A stretch of 64,000 nt of DNA, from contig JAKOTN010000097.1 of assembly GCA_029776255.1 (NCBI GenBank), positions 1 through 64,000 of the forward strand, read 5' to 3'. This DNA comes from Pseudomonadota bacterium (GTDB taxonomy: Bacteria; Pseudomonadota; Gammaproteobacteria; Burkholderiales; Rhodocyclaceae). This document shows, piece after piece, positions 38,923-47,423 of this stretch (position 1 is the first letter of the stretch; every line of letters begins with the position of its first letter). The position numbers were made by a program, and so were the translations under genes. The notes beneath the pieces are model-generated. The model did not search any database. It was not told the origin of the DNA and was given only the letters and a program-made list of their open reading frames with translations.

Positions 38923-39486
38923 CTAACCGATCCAGGGCTTGCCGACCGGCAGCACATCGCGGCCGAACAAGTCGGCGTAAATGATGTGGGCCATCACATA
39001 CCACGCCATGGCGGCCGTGACCATCAATTCATAACCGGCGACAACCGTCAGATCGGGATAACCGAAATGCGCCAGATCGAGCAGTATGAAACCGATCAGC
39101 AGCAAGGTGAAGGTCGTGGCCAGGGCCGTGCTGACGCGCATCGAACCGATCCAGAGAATCGCCGTGAATGCCGTCCAGGCGATCAGAAACCACCCGACGT
39201 CGGTTTTGCTCGAGGTGTAGAGGTTGTAATGGTTGCCGATCAGCAGCAGTGCCAACGCTATCCAGAAACACCCGTACGCGGTGAAGGCGCAATAACCGAA
39301 ATTATTGCCGGTTTTCATTTCCTGAAGTCCGGCGATCATCTGCGCCAAACCACCGAAAATCAATCCGAGCCAGATTACCGGCCCCATGCCCATCCAGCCG
39401 ACATTATGGAACTGCAATACCATTGTCGTCAGGCCAAACCCGGCCAAACCGACCACGGCCGGATTTCCAAGCTTCTGTTCTGCCAT
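38923..39486 (-). CDS. GPR1/FUN34/YaaH (SatP) family acetate transporter
   Basis: 187 residues with six hydrophobic segments. The N-terminal NPAVVGLAGFGLTT matches the family signature NPAPLGLxGFGxTT. Members take up acetate or succinate with protons. A TATAAT on the minus strand at 39552-39547 could be the -10 box. Together with the MaoC-PTA fusion it fits an acetate-using lifestyle. Confidence 0.88.
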   Translation of the reverse strand: MAEQKLGNPAVVGLAGFGLTTMVLQFHNVGWMGMGPVIWLGLIFGGLAQMIAGLQEMKTGNNFGYCAFTAYGCFWIALALLLIGNHYNLYTSSKTDVGWFLIAWTAFTAILWIGSMRVSTALATTFTLLLIGFILLDLAHFGYPDLTVVAGYELMVTAAMAWYVMAHIIYADLFGRDVLPVGKPWIG

Positions 39487-39855
39487 GAAATACTCCCTTT
39501 TTTATTGGCTGCCGGGGAAAAAAGAAAATGCCCGCAGCCGAGTGGATTATATGTTGTAGTCCCTCGGTCGCTGCCACGACTAAGCGATCACAATGACGGC
39601 GACCGGTGATTATTGTACCTAGGCCTTGCTTTTCAGGCTATCCGCGGGTTGATTTTATTTAATGCGGAATACGGTTTTTTGTTGGCCATTGGTGATTTTT
39701 CGATTGCCGGTGCGCGCGAGCGGGGTCGATTTTAACGGTCTTGACGGGAAAATGTTTCGCCGATAAAAGGCAATCGACACAACGCGATACGCGATAAAAC
39801 GTACGGGCGGTCCACGATTCGGAATGGGGCGTTTCCGGTTATTGGCGCGGGGGTG
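39487..39855. other. Gene-free gap upstream of the acetate transporter
   Basis: This 369-base gap contains no convincing gene. It probably holds the transporter promoter near its left end. The 8-base arms CGATTGCC (39701-39708) and GGCAATCG (39769-39776) are complementary but far apart. Its base composition is AT-richer than the neighbours between about 39640 and 39780. Confidence 0.45.
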
Positions 39856-40797
39856 TCAGGCGGTGGCCACCAACCCGTCTTCAAGCGGTGTGACCGTCAC
39901 CGCCACATCGGGCTCGTGGGCGTCGCCTCCCAGGATGATGCCGCGCAGCGGCGAAACGTCGGCAAAATCGCGGCCCCAGGCGAGCGTGATGTGCTGAGTG
40001 TCGGGAAGCAGGTTGTTGGTGGGGTCGAAATCGACCCAGCGACCGCCTTCGAGTTTGGGGCAGAAGACCGCGACCCACGCGTGCGAGGCGTCGGCGCCGA
40101 CCATGCGCGGCTGGCCCGGCGGCGGCTGGGTGAGCAGGTAACCGCTGACGTAGCGGGCGGCAAGGCCTTGTGAACGCAGGCAGGAAAGCATCAGGTGGGC
40201 GAAATCCTGGCAGACGCCGCGCTTGTCGGCCAGGACCTTGAGCACTGGCGTGGCGATGGTGGTTGCTTCCGGGTCGAACTCGAATTCGCTGTGGATACGG
40301 CTCATCAGCGCTTGCACCGCGTCCAGAATCGGTCGTCTAGGAGTGAAACACGGGGCGGCGTAGTCGGCGAACTCGCGTTTAACGCGTACATAAGGCGACT
40401 CGAACTGGAAACGGCTGGCATCGGTCAAGACCGGCCTGGCGCCGTAGGCAAGCGCCGCGCGGACCTCTTCCCATGGCGGCGAATTCTCGCGCGCGGGATG
40501 TTGAAGAGGCGGCAGATGCGGAAGCACTTCGACGGTGCTTTCGGCGCGCACGTTCAGGCGGTCGTGCGGGAATTCGAGAGTCAAGTCACTGACCGGGTTG
40601 CCGAAACAATCCTCGCGATGGCGCGCGGCCGTTACCTCGGGATTCACGATGATCGCGTGTTTCAGGCAACGCTGCCAGACGCAATCGCGCGGCGTCAGAT
40701 GCAGCAGTTGGCGCGACAGCGATACCGGGCTTTCATAGCGATAGAGCGTCTCGTGGACGATGTGATAGCGGGCGGGGGGCTGGCGGTTGGCGGTCAT
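39856..40797 (-). CDS. Transglutaminase-like peptidase family protein
   Basis: 313 residues. An N-terminal bacterial transglutaminase-associated domain (HETLYRYESPVSLSRQLLHLTPR) precedes the catalytic core with Cys in RGVCQDFAHL, His in SHAWVAVF and Asp in VDFDPTNN. It overlaps the upstream ATP-grasp/alpha-E gene by four bases. This set (circularly permuted ATP-grasp, alpha-E, transglutaminase) is widespread and predicted to make and cut a peptide-like product, still undefined. No signal peptide. Confidence 0.88.
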   Translation of the reverse strand: MTANRQPPARYHIVHETLYRYESPVSLSRQLLHLTPRDCVWQRCLKHAIIVNPEVTAARHREDCFGNPVSDLTLEFPHDRLNVRAESTVEVLPHLPPLQHPARENSPPWEEVRAALAYGARPVLTDASRFQFESPYVRVKREFADYAAPCFTPRRPILDAVQALMSRIHSEFEFDPEATTIATPVLKVLADKRGVCQDFAHLMLSCLRSQGLAARYVSGYLLTQPPPGQPRMVGADASHAWVAVFCPKLEGGRWVDFDPTNNLLPDTQHITLAWGRDFADVSPLRGIILGGDAHEPDVAVTVTPLEDGLVATA

Positions 40798-43352
40798 GAG
40801 GCGAAGGTCTGCCGGCTGAATTCGCCGACATGGCTGAAATAACGCATCGCCAGGCGATCCGACAGGGTCGCCGCGGACAGCGAAATCTCGTCGAGCACCA
40901 CCGCGAGTTCGATGCGCGGGCCTTTGTCCGCGCCCGGGTCGCGGAGTGGTCCTTCGAAACACGCGAAATCGAACGTTTGCAGGCGTGTCAGCATCGGTCG
41001 CAGGGTGTCGTCCGGTGGTCCGCCGAGCAATCGGGCAAGGTTGCGGAGATAGCGGATGAGCGTTTGCAGTTGAAAGGCCACGGAATGCGGGTTGCCTTCG
41101 TCGAGGACGATCAGATCGAGCGTCGGTAGCCATTGTGGCTGCGTCATGTAGCGGGAGCGATAGGTGATGATGCTATCGGTGAGTTCGAGCAGCCATTCCA
41201 GGCTTCCGGCGGCGCGCGTCGATGGCAAGCGCAGAAAGTGGCCAATGGCGCTGGTCAGAAAAATCAGGCGTTCGATGCGTCGGCCGATGATCAACAAACG
41301 CCAGCCATCGTCGCGGGTCATGTTGTCCATCGCGAAACCCGACAGCGTGGACGAGACGAGCAGCACCTGGTCCAGGAAGGCCAGCGCGTCGGCCAGTTCG
41401 GTCGGTTCGTCGTGGCGGTACGCGTCGCTGTAACGCTGCACTTGATGCTGCAGGCGGTTAAGCGCATGCCAGTTGTCTAGCGAGAAACGCTCGCGGACCT
41501 GCGCGCCGACCCACAACAAGCGGCGGATATCGCCGGCGAGGCCGTCGGCCCATTCCTTGCCGCGGATCGCGGCCAGAATTTGCGACTCGGGCGGTTTTTC
41601 GCACGCGACGAGCCGGCGGGTGGTGGCGTCGTCGGCCTCGTTGGTCGGTGTCGGCAGCAAATTCATCGCCTGGCAGAGGTCGAGCGCGGCGTTCAGTGCC
41701 GGCAAGGCGTCGGCGCCGGTATCGACCAGCCGCGACAACGCGACGCGCAGCAGGCGGGCGGTTTTGTCGCATCGCTCGGCGTAACGGCCGAACCAGTAGA
41801 GGTTTTCGACGACACGGGACGAAAGATTACGTCCGCCGCGTACCAGATCGGCCTTGCCGACCGAGTGTTTGAGCAGGCTGAAGGTATTGACCGCCTGGTT
41901 GGTCAACACCCAGGTATCCTTGCTGGAACCGCCGCGCTGCATCGAGATGACGCGAACGTTCGAGGCCGCGGCGACGCGCGCCAGACCGCCGGGCATGATC
42001 GTGTGCCCGTTCGGCGTGGCGGCGACGAAAACGCGCAGACCGACGCCGCGTGGCAGCAAGCGCCGCTCGCTGGCGTTGCTCCAGGCCGGCGCCTGTGAAA
42101 AATTCACCAGTTCCTGCGCTACGTAAGCCTGTGGCCGAGTTCGCAGACGGGCGATCATCTCCTGGCGTTTGGCGCCGGCGAGTTCGTTGCCAAAAACCGG
42201 ATCGAAGCGCTGCGACGGGTAGGAGCCCTTGATGACCAGGCGGTCGAGGTTTTCGATGGTGAAATCCAGCGCCGCCTGTTCGCCGCACCACCAGGTGGCG
42301 ACCGATGGCATCGCCAGCGGTTCGCCGAGCAGTTTTTCGCACGCGCCCGGCAGAAAGCCCGGCAGGGCCGCCGATTCGAGCAGGCCGCTTCCGATGGCAT
42401 TGGCGACCAGAACGTTGCCGGCCCGCACCGCCTGCAGCAAGCCGGCGACGCCCAGCGCCGAGTCGCTGCGCAGTTCGAGCGGGTCGCAATAATCGTCGTC
42501 GAGGCGGCGCAAAATCGCGTGTACTCGTCGCAATCCACTGAGCGTGCGCAGATAGACGCAATCGCCGCGAACCGTCAGGTCTTGTCCTTCGACCAGCGGA
42601 AAGCCGAGATAGCGCGCCAGATAGGCGTGCTCGAAATAGGTTTCGTTGTACGGACCCGGCGTCAGCAACACGATCAGCGGCGGTTCGCCGGTCCGCGGCG
42701 CCCAATAGGCCAGACTTTCCTGTAATTGCCGGAAAAACGAGGCGAGGTGCTGTACGCGCAGATCGCGGAACAGTTCGGGAAAAACACTGCCGACGATGGT
42801 CCGGTTTTCCAGCGCATAGCCGGCGCCGGAGGGCGCTTGCGTGCGATCGGCGATCACCCACCAGCGGCCGTCCGGCGAGCGGGCGAGGTCGGCGGCATAA
42901 AGATGCAGGTAGGTGTCGCCCGCCTGCCGGATTCCCTGGCAAGGCCAGAGAAAATTGTTGTGGCCATAGACCAGCGCCGACGGCAGCGTGCCGTCCTTGA
43001 GCAGATCCTGTGGGCCATAGAGGTCTTTGAGTACCGCATTGAGCAGTCGCGCGCGCTGCGAGACCGCCGCCGCCACGCCTTGCCATTCGTCGGCCGAAAG
43101 AATCAGCGGCAATGGATCAAGCTCCCACGGACGATCGGCGCCTTGCGGGTCGGCATAGACATTGTAGGTGACGCCATTGTCGAGAATGCGTCGCCGGACG
43201 TAGTCGAAACGGTGGCGCATTTGTTCCGGGGTCGCAGCCTCGAGGTGTGCGAGAAGTGCTTGCCACGCCGGCCGAATGTCGCCGTTATCGGCCAGCATTT
43301 CGTCGAAACGGTCGGTTTTTCGGGAATAACTCGCGAGAAGGGATGGCGTCAT
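40794..43352 (-). CDS. Fused circularly permuted ATP-grasp / alpha-E domain protein
   Basis: 852 residues joining two proteins that are separate in many genomes. Residues 1 to about 470 form the circularly permuted ATP-grasp (DUF404/407) with NVYADPQG, LTPGPYNETYFEHAYLA and RGDCVYLRTL. Residues about 490-840 form the helical alpha-E (DUF403) domain with SRVVENLYWFGRYAERCDKTARLLR. The set is predicted to ligate amino acids to an unknown carrier. The start is uncertain: ATG at 43352 lacks a ribosome site, and a GTG at 43385 lies inside the leader hairpin. Confidence 0.86.
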   Translation of the reverse strand: MTPSLLASYSRKTDRFDEMLADNGDIRPAWQALLAHLEAATPEQMRHRFDYVRRRILDNGVTYNVYADPQGADRPWELDPLPLILSADEWQGVAAAVSQRARLLNAVLKDLYGPQDLLKDGTLPSALVYGHNNFLWPCQGIRQAGDTYLHLYAADLARSPDGRWWVIADRTQAPSGAGYALENRTIVGSVFPELFRDLRVQHLASFFRQLQESLAYWAPRTGEPPLIVLLTPGPYNETYFEHAYLARYLGFPLVEGQDLTVRGDCVYLRTLSGLRRVHAILRRLDDDYCDPLELRSDSALGVAGLLQAVRAGNVLVANAIGSGLLESAALPGFLPGACEKLLGEPLAMPSVATWWCGEQAALDFTIENLDRLVIKGSYPSQRFDPVFGNELAGAKRQEMIARLRTRPQAYVAQELVNFSQAPAWSNASERRLLPRGVGLRVFVAATPNGHTIMPGGLARVAAASNVRVISMQRGGSSKDTWVLTNQAVNTFSLLKHSVGKADLVRGGRNLSSRVVENLYWFGRYAERCDKTARLLRVALSRLVDTGADALPALNAALDLCQAMNLLPTPTNEADDATTRRLVACEKPPESQILAAIRGKEWADGLAGDIRRLLWVGAQVRERFSLDNWHALNRLQHQVQRYSDAYRHDEPTELADALAFLDQVLLVSSTLSGFAMDNMTRDDGWRLLIIGRRIERLIFLTSAIGHFLRLPSTRAAGSLEWLLELTDSIITYRSRYMTQPQWLPTLDLIVLDEGNPHSVAFQLQTLIRYLRNLARLLGGPPDDTLRPMLTRLQTFDFACFEGPLRDPGADKGPRIELAVVLDEISLSAATLSDRLAMRYFSHVGEFSRQTFAS

Positions 43353-43357
43353 GAATG

Positions 43358-43390
43358 AAAAAGGCGCGGGAGCGCGCGGTCCCACGCCTT
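43358..43390 (-). terminator. Terminator-like hairpin in the ATP-grasp/alpha-E leader
   Basis: AAGGCGTGGGA pairs with TCCCGCGCCTT (10 pairs, one mismatch) and is followed by TTTTT on the minus strand, six bases before the ATG at 43352. No minus-strand gene lies close upstream to be terminated, which points to attenuation. Confidence 0.65.
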
Positions 43391-43465
43391 GCAGTTTCTG
43401 ATCGGCGCAAGTCTAACGTAAACTTGTCGTCGGCATTGGTCGGCAACTACCGCGGGCGGGGCTAA

Positions 43466-45217
43466 ATGGCGAAAACGACGATGAAACGATTGGTGATGGT
43501 TGTTATTTCTTGCCTGTTATCGCTCAACGCGGAGGCCACGTTCGACGCCGCGATAGCCGCGGCGATTCGGCAGGCGCAAGCGGAGCGCGATAACCCGCAG
43601 GCCGACAGTCTGGGGCCCAGTATCTGGCAAGCGGCCGATCGCGGTGATCGTGCCGCCATCGACCGCTTTCTGGCGGAGGGCGTCAACGTCGACGCCAAAT
43701 TTCCCGGCGGCACGGCGCGGCAGGCGGTTCCCGGGGGAACGCCGCTGCTTTTCGCCTTGAGAAGAAAGCGGCTGGCCACCGTGGAATTTCTCCTTGACCG
43801 GGGTGCCGACCCCAACGGCGCGACAAGCGACGGTTATTCGGCGTTGCATTATGCGTTTTGGGCCGGCCTTGCCGAGGACAAAAGCAGTTCAGACTACGAC
43901 GGGCGTTTTTTGCGCGTGTTGCTAGACCGCGGCGCGGCCATCGATGCCCGCGTTCCCCATCGCGACAGCGTGCTGATGCTGATCAGCGGCCATTCCCCGG
44001 CGCAGCCAGAAGCACTGCGAACGCTTCTTGCCTATCGTCCCGATGTTAACCGGCGTCAACCACCGAACTGCGAGACCGCTTTTTATCGCTTGGTATCGGA
44101 AACGCGCGGTCTGCCAGTGGCCAAAGAGCAGGCGTTGAAACTGTTGCTGACTGCCGGTGCGAATCCAAATGCCAATCTGGCCGGCAGTGGCTACCACGGG
44201 GTCGGTGGCGGCAGGGACGGTTGGTCCTACGCGCACTACCGGACGCCCTTGCTCCGTGCCGCCAATTTTCACGGTTACGCCGATGTCGGCACGACCGGCT
44301 ACCAAACCGATCTTGCGGCCAATGCCGAACTGGTTCGCTTCTTGCTGGACAACGGTGCCAATCCACGGTGGGGTGGCATCGGCGGACCGCACGACATCGA
44401 CCGGGAGTGCCCGGATATCCCCGATGGACAGCCGGGAAGTTCCGGAACCGCCGCGCCGGAGTGGGTCGGCTTTCCTTTCACGCAGGCCAATCCCGCGCTG
44501 AGCGAATTGTTAGGCCGGACGGCGATTCATCGGGAAACATTCGACCGCGTTGTGGCGGCCGCACAGCCGATCCAGCCCGGTGAAATCGGTTTTCCGGCCG
44601 TACACGACATGTTGTCTTCCTATCACCACCTGAAATATTACTTGAGTCGCGACAAGGATTCGCTGGCGGACGCGGAACGCTATCGCGCCACGGTGGCCCG
44701 CAAGGAAAATCTGGAACATGGCATGCGGAGCGTGTTGCGCCTGGGTGGGCGTGTCAACCCCGCCTTCGTCCGCTTGTCGACTGAAACGGGCTGGCGCGAT
44801 CTGTGGGAAACCGGTTTTTCTCCCGCCTTTGGTGGCGTGAGGCATCTGCCGCTTTACGAGCACGAAATGCCCGACGATCTCTACCGCGAATTCCTTGAAG
44901 CAGGCGCCAGTCCGGCGATCCGGCGTGACGAGGGCGGAATTTCCGGTGCCGATGTGTCGGTGATTCAATTCCTGATCCGCCGCAACGCGGCCAGCAAGCT
45001 GTCGCTGATCGGCGACCACCTCGGCCTGCTCGAACGTCTGCCGACCTGGTGCCGCCGGACGGCAAAGGGGATCGCCGAGGAACTTGCCGCGCGATCGACG
45101 GCCAAGTCCGCCGACGCCTCGTTCGGCGAGACTGACCGGGAGGCGGGGAAAATACTACGGACTCTACTGCGCAGTTCGGGGTGCAGGGATGTGATTGGAA
45201 ACGTTCGTTTGCCATGA
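43466..45217 (+). CDS. Exported ankyrin-repeat protein
   Basis: 583 residues with a probable signal peptide (MVVISCLLSLNAEA). Several ankyrin units can be seen: TPLLFALRRKRLATVEFLLDRGADPNG, SALHYAFWAGL, FLRVLLDRGAAIDAR, ALKLLLTAGANPNAN, and AELVRFLLDNGANPR. The C-terminal third lacks clear repeats until YREFLEAGASPAIR. A periplasmic protein-binding role is likely; targets are unknown. The rtcB promoter overlaps its stop. Confidence 0.82.
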   Translation: MAKTTMKRLVMVVISCLLSLNAEATFDAAIAAAIRQAQAERDNPQADSLGPSIWQAADRGDRAAIDRFLAEGVNVDAKFPGGTARQAVPGGTPLLFALRRKRLATVEFLLDRGADPNGATSDGYSALHYAFWAGLAEDKSSSDYDGRFLRVLLDRGAAIDARVPHRDSVLMLISGHSPAQPEALRTLLAYRPDVNRRQPPNCETAFYRLVSETRGLPVAKEQALKLLLTAGANPNANLAGSGYHGVGGGRDGWSYAHYRTPLLRAANFHGYADVGTTGYQTDLAANAELVRFLLDNGANPRWGGIGGPHDIDRECPDIPDGQPGSSGTAAPEWVGFPFTQANPALSELLGRTAIHRETFDRVVAAAQPIQPGEIGFPAVHDMLSSYHHLKYYLSRDKDSLADAERYRATVARKENLEHGMRSVLRLGGRVNPAFVRLSTETGWRDLWETGFSPAFGGVRHLPLYEHEMPDDLYREFLEAGASPAIRRDEGGISGADVSVIQFLIRRNAASKLSLIGDHLGLLERLPTWCRRTAKGIAEELAARSTAKSADASFGETDREAGKILRTLLRSSGCRDVIGNVRLP

Positions 45218-45238
45218 GTATCTGATTTGTATTAGTAT
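45209..45238 (+). promoter_or_regulatory. Putative promoter of the rtcB-prfH leader
   Basis: TTGCCA and TAGTAT are separated by 18 bases, overlapping the stop of the ankyrin gene. No sigma-54 type site, as used by some rtcBA operons, is seen. Confidence 0.4.
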
Positions 45239-45281
45239 CCGTGCTCTTTTTCCACACTCGACTTGCAAGGGAGGTCGCACC

Positions 45282-45323
45282 ATGTTTCGCCATAGCACCC
45301 TTTGCAGGTCCCGCCTGGCTTAA
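45282..45323 (+). CDS. 13-residue leader peptide ORF upstream of rtcB
   Basis: ATG to TAA encodes MFRHSTLCRSRLA, preceded by a strong ribosome site AAGGGAGG at good spacing. The codons CCC TTT GCA just inside the ORF can pair with TGCAAGGG of the ribosome site (one bulge). It is followed ten bases later by a terminator stem and then rtcB. Too short for the ORF track. No run of one amino acid codon is seen, so if it works as an attenuator it senses ribosome performance rather than one amino acid. Confidence 0.45.
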   Translation: MFRHSTLCRSRLA

Positions 45324-45332
45324 ATTCTCGGC

Positions 45333-45361
45333 GCCGCCCATGTGGTGGCGGCCTCTTTTTT
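45333..45361 (+). terminator. Strong intrinsic terminator between leader ORF and rtcB
   Basis: GCCGCC pairs with GGCGGC over an 8-base loop and is followed by CTCTTTTTT. It ends about 43-55 bases before the rtcB start and could end a leader RNA of roughly 115 bases or act as an attenuator. A small GGC-TTCG-GCC hairpin follows at 45369-45378. Confidence 0.8.
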
Positions 45362-45415
45362 CGCCCCGGCTTCGGCCTGCCAATTCATTTTTTCCATTTT
45401 TTCATGGATTGGTAC

Positions 45416-46555
45416 ATGGGCAATTCCATTCGGCATCTGACCGACGGCGTTTTCTTGATCGCCTCGGCACAAACTTGGATCGAAGGTCACGCGATCCAGC
45501 AATTACAAATTTCGGCACGACTCGAGGGGATGCGCTTGGTGGTCGGCATGCCCGACCTGCATCCCGGACGGGTTTATCCAGTGGGAGCGGCGTTTTTTTC
45601 CGTTGGCCGTTTCTACCCGGCGTTGGTCGGCAACGACATTGGTTGCGGCATGAGCCTATGGCGTACCACACTGGCGGGCCGCGGACTTTCAGCGGACAGG
45701 CTCGAGAAGCGTCTGGGCATGATCGATGGTCCGTTACCGAGCGATCTTCGTACTTACATGGCCGGCGACGATCTCCCCGACACCGGTTTCGAGTCGTCGC
45801 TGGGGACGATTGGCGGCGGAAATCATTTCGCTGAGTTGCAGCGAGTCGACGAAATTTACGAGCACGACACGCTGGCCGCCTTGGCGGTCGATCGGGAGCA
45901 TTTGCTGCTGCTGGTGCATAGTGGCTCACGTGGCTTGGGGCAGCGGATTCTGACGGCACATGTCGAGCGTTATCGGCATGGTGGCCTCGTCGACGGCACG
46001 CTGGCCGGCGACGATTATCTTGAGCAACACGCATTGGCATTGCGTTTCGCTCACGTAAATCGCCGCTTGATCGCCTGGCGCATGCTCGAGAAATTGCGGG
46101 GCGACGGCGCGCCAATCGTCGATCTCGATCACAATCTGTTGACCCCTGCCGAGATCAATGGTGAAAAGGGCTGGCTACACCGCAAGGGAGCAACGCCCAC
46201 CGACGCCGGTTTACTCGTCGTTCCAGGTTCGCGCGGCGATTACAGCTATTTGGTCGAGCCTGTCGCCGACGCGGTCAGTCTCTACTCCGTGGCGCATGGT
46301 GCCGGGCGCAAGTGGATGCGTAGCGACTGCCGGGCGCGTTTGTCGGCTCGTTATGATTCGAGGCAACTGGCGCGTACCGCACTTGGTAGCCGTGTGGTGT
46401 GCAACGACAGGCGCCTACTGTTCGAAGAAGCTCCAGAGGCCTATAAACCGATCAGCAGTGTGATCGGTTCCTTGCGGGACGCGGGACTGGTTCGTCCGGT
46501 GGCGCGCTTGCGGCCGGTGCTGACCTATAAAACGTGCGGCGAGGTGTGGCAATGA
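45416..46555 (+). CDS. rtcB: RtcB-family RNA ligase (RtcB2 type, paired with PrfH)
   Basis: About 379 residues. RtcB joins RNA 2',3'-cyclic phosphate or 3'-phosphate ends to 5'-OH ends with GTP and Mn2+. Key motifs are present: GNDIGCG (metal cysteine), GTIGGGNHF, HSGSRG and AHGAGRKW, the last with the histidine that is guanylated. The start is uncertain: ATG 45416 (MGNSIRHL, family N-terminus) or 45404; neither has a good ribosome site. Its stop overlaps the prfH start (ATGA). RtcB copies paired with PrfH are known to reseal 16S rRNA cut in the decoding centre; that this copy does so is by homology. Confidence 0.9.
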   Translation: MGNSIRHLTDGVFLIASAQTWIEGHAIQQLQISARLEGMRLVVGMPDLHPGRVYPVGAAFFSVGRFYPALVGNDIGCGMSLWRTTLAGRGLSADRLEKRLGMIDGPLPSDLRTYMAGDDLPDTGFESSLGTIGGGNHFAELQRVDEIYEHDTLAALAVDREHLLLLVHSGSRGLGQRILTAHVERYRHGGLVDGTLAGDDYLEQHALALRFAHVNRRLIAWRMLEKLRGDGAPIVDLDHNLLTPAEINGEKGWLHRKGATPTDAGLLVVPGSRGDYSYLVEPVADAVSLYSVAHGAGRKWMRSDCRARLSARYDSRQLARTALGSRVVCNDRRLLFEEAPEAYKPISSVIGSLRDAGLVRPVARLRPVLTYKTCGEVWQ

Positions 46556-47169
46556 TTTTATTGCAAATTTCAGCCGCAAGCGGTCCCCGGGAATGTGCGC
46601 TGGCGGTCGCCAAGACGCTTGGCCGTTTGTTGTACGAGGCCCGAACGTGCGCGGTCAACGTCGACGTGGTCGAACTTGTGCCGGGCGATGTCGGAGGAAC
46701 GTTCCTTTCGGCATTGTTGACGCTCGATGGCGAGGCTGCGCCAAAGCTTGCTCGTCGATGGTGCGGGACCGTGCGGTGGATTTGCGCCAGTCCTTTTCGA
46801 CCGCATCACGGTCGAAAAAACTGGTTTGTCGGTATCGCCGCTCATGCCGAGCCACCGCCAGCTGAAATGAGTGAAGTCCGCTTCGAAGCCTGTCGTGCCT
46901 CGGGGCCGGGCGGACAGCACGTTAACAAAACGGATTCGGCCATACGTGCCACACACCTTGCGACCGGTATCAGTGTCAAGGTGCAGGCACAACGCAGTCA
47001 GCACGCCAACAAGCGCTTGGCAATGCTGCTGATCGAACAAAAGCTTGCCGAAACCGCGTCGCAAGCGGCGGAAGTACAGCGCGCGGTGCGGCGGCAGTTT
47101 CATCGCGATGTTGAGCGTGGTAACGCGGGCCGGGTATTTCGAGGCGAGAATTTCGAACCCGTGCGGTAG
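46552..47169 (+). CDS. prfH: Peptide chain release factor homologue PrfH
   Basis: 205 residues. The catalytic GGQ motif is in GPGGQHVNKTDSAIRATH, followed by a basic C-terminal tail with QRSQHANKR. The codon-recognition domain of RF1/RF2 is replaced by a short N-terminal domain, as in PrfH. PrfH frees peptides from ribosomes damaged in the decoding centre, allowing the partner RtcB to mend the 16S rRNA. Translationally coupled to rtcB by ATGA. Confidence 0.9.
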   Translation: MILLQISAASGPRECALAVAKTLGRLLYEARTCAVNVDVVELVPGDVGGTFLSALLTLDGEAAPKLARRWCGTVRWICASPFRPHHGRKNWFVGIAAHAEPPPAEMSEVRFEACRASGPGGQHVNKTDSAIRATHLATGISVKVQAQRSQHANKRLAMLLIEQKLAETASQAAEVQRAVRRQFHRDVERGNAGRVFRGENFEPVR

Positions 47170-47423
47170 TTTCATGGCAACGCCCAACGGTGGTGACAAG
47201 AGGCGTTAGGCGAAAATGCGCGGGTTTTCTAACGACGACGCGTATTCCGTAGGCATGGGCGCTTCCGCGCGGCCTTCTGTAATCGCATTGCTTGGAAATT
47301 TGGTTGATGGGGCGTTATTGAAAAAATCACCCAACCGTATCGGCAGGGCCGTGCGCTCGCCGACGAAAGACGGTTTTGGTGGGTGTTGACTGGCTGGGGC
47401 GTTTATTGACGGCTTCAGGCCAG

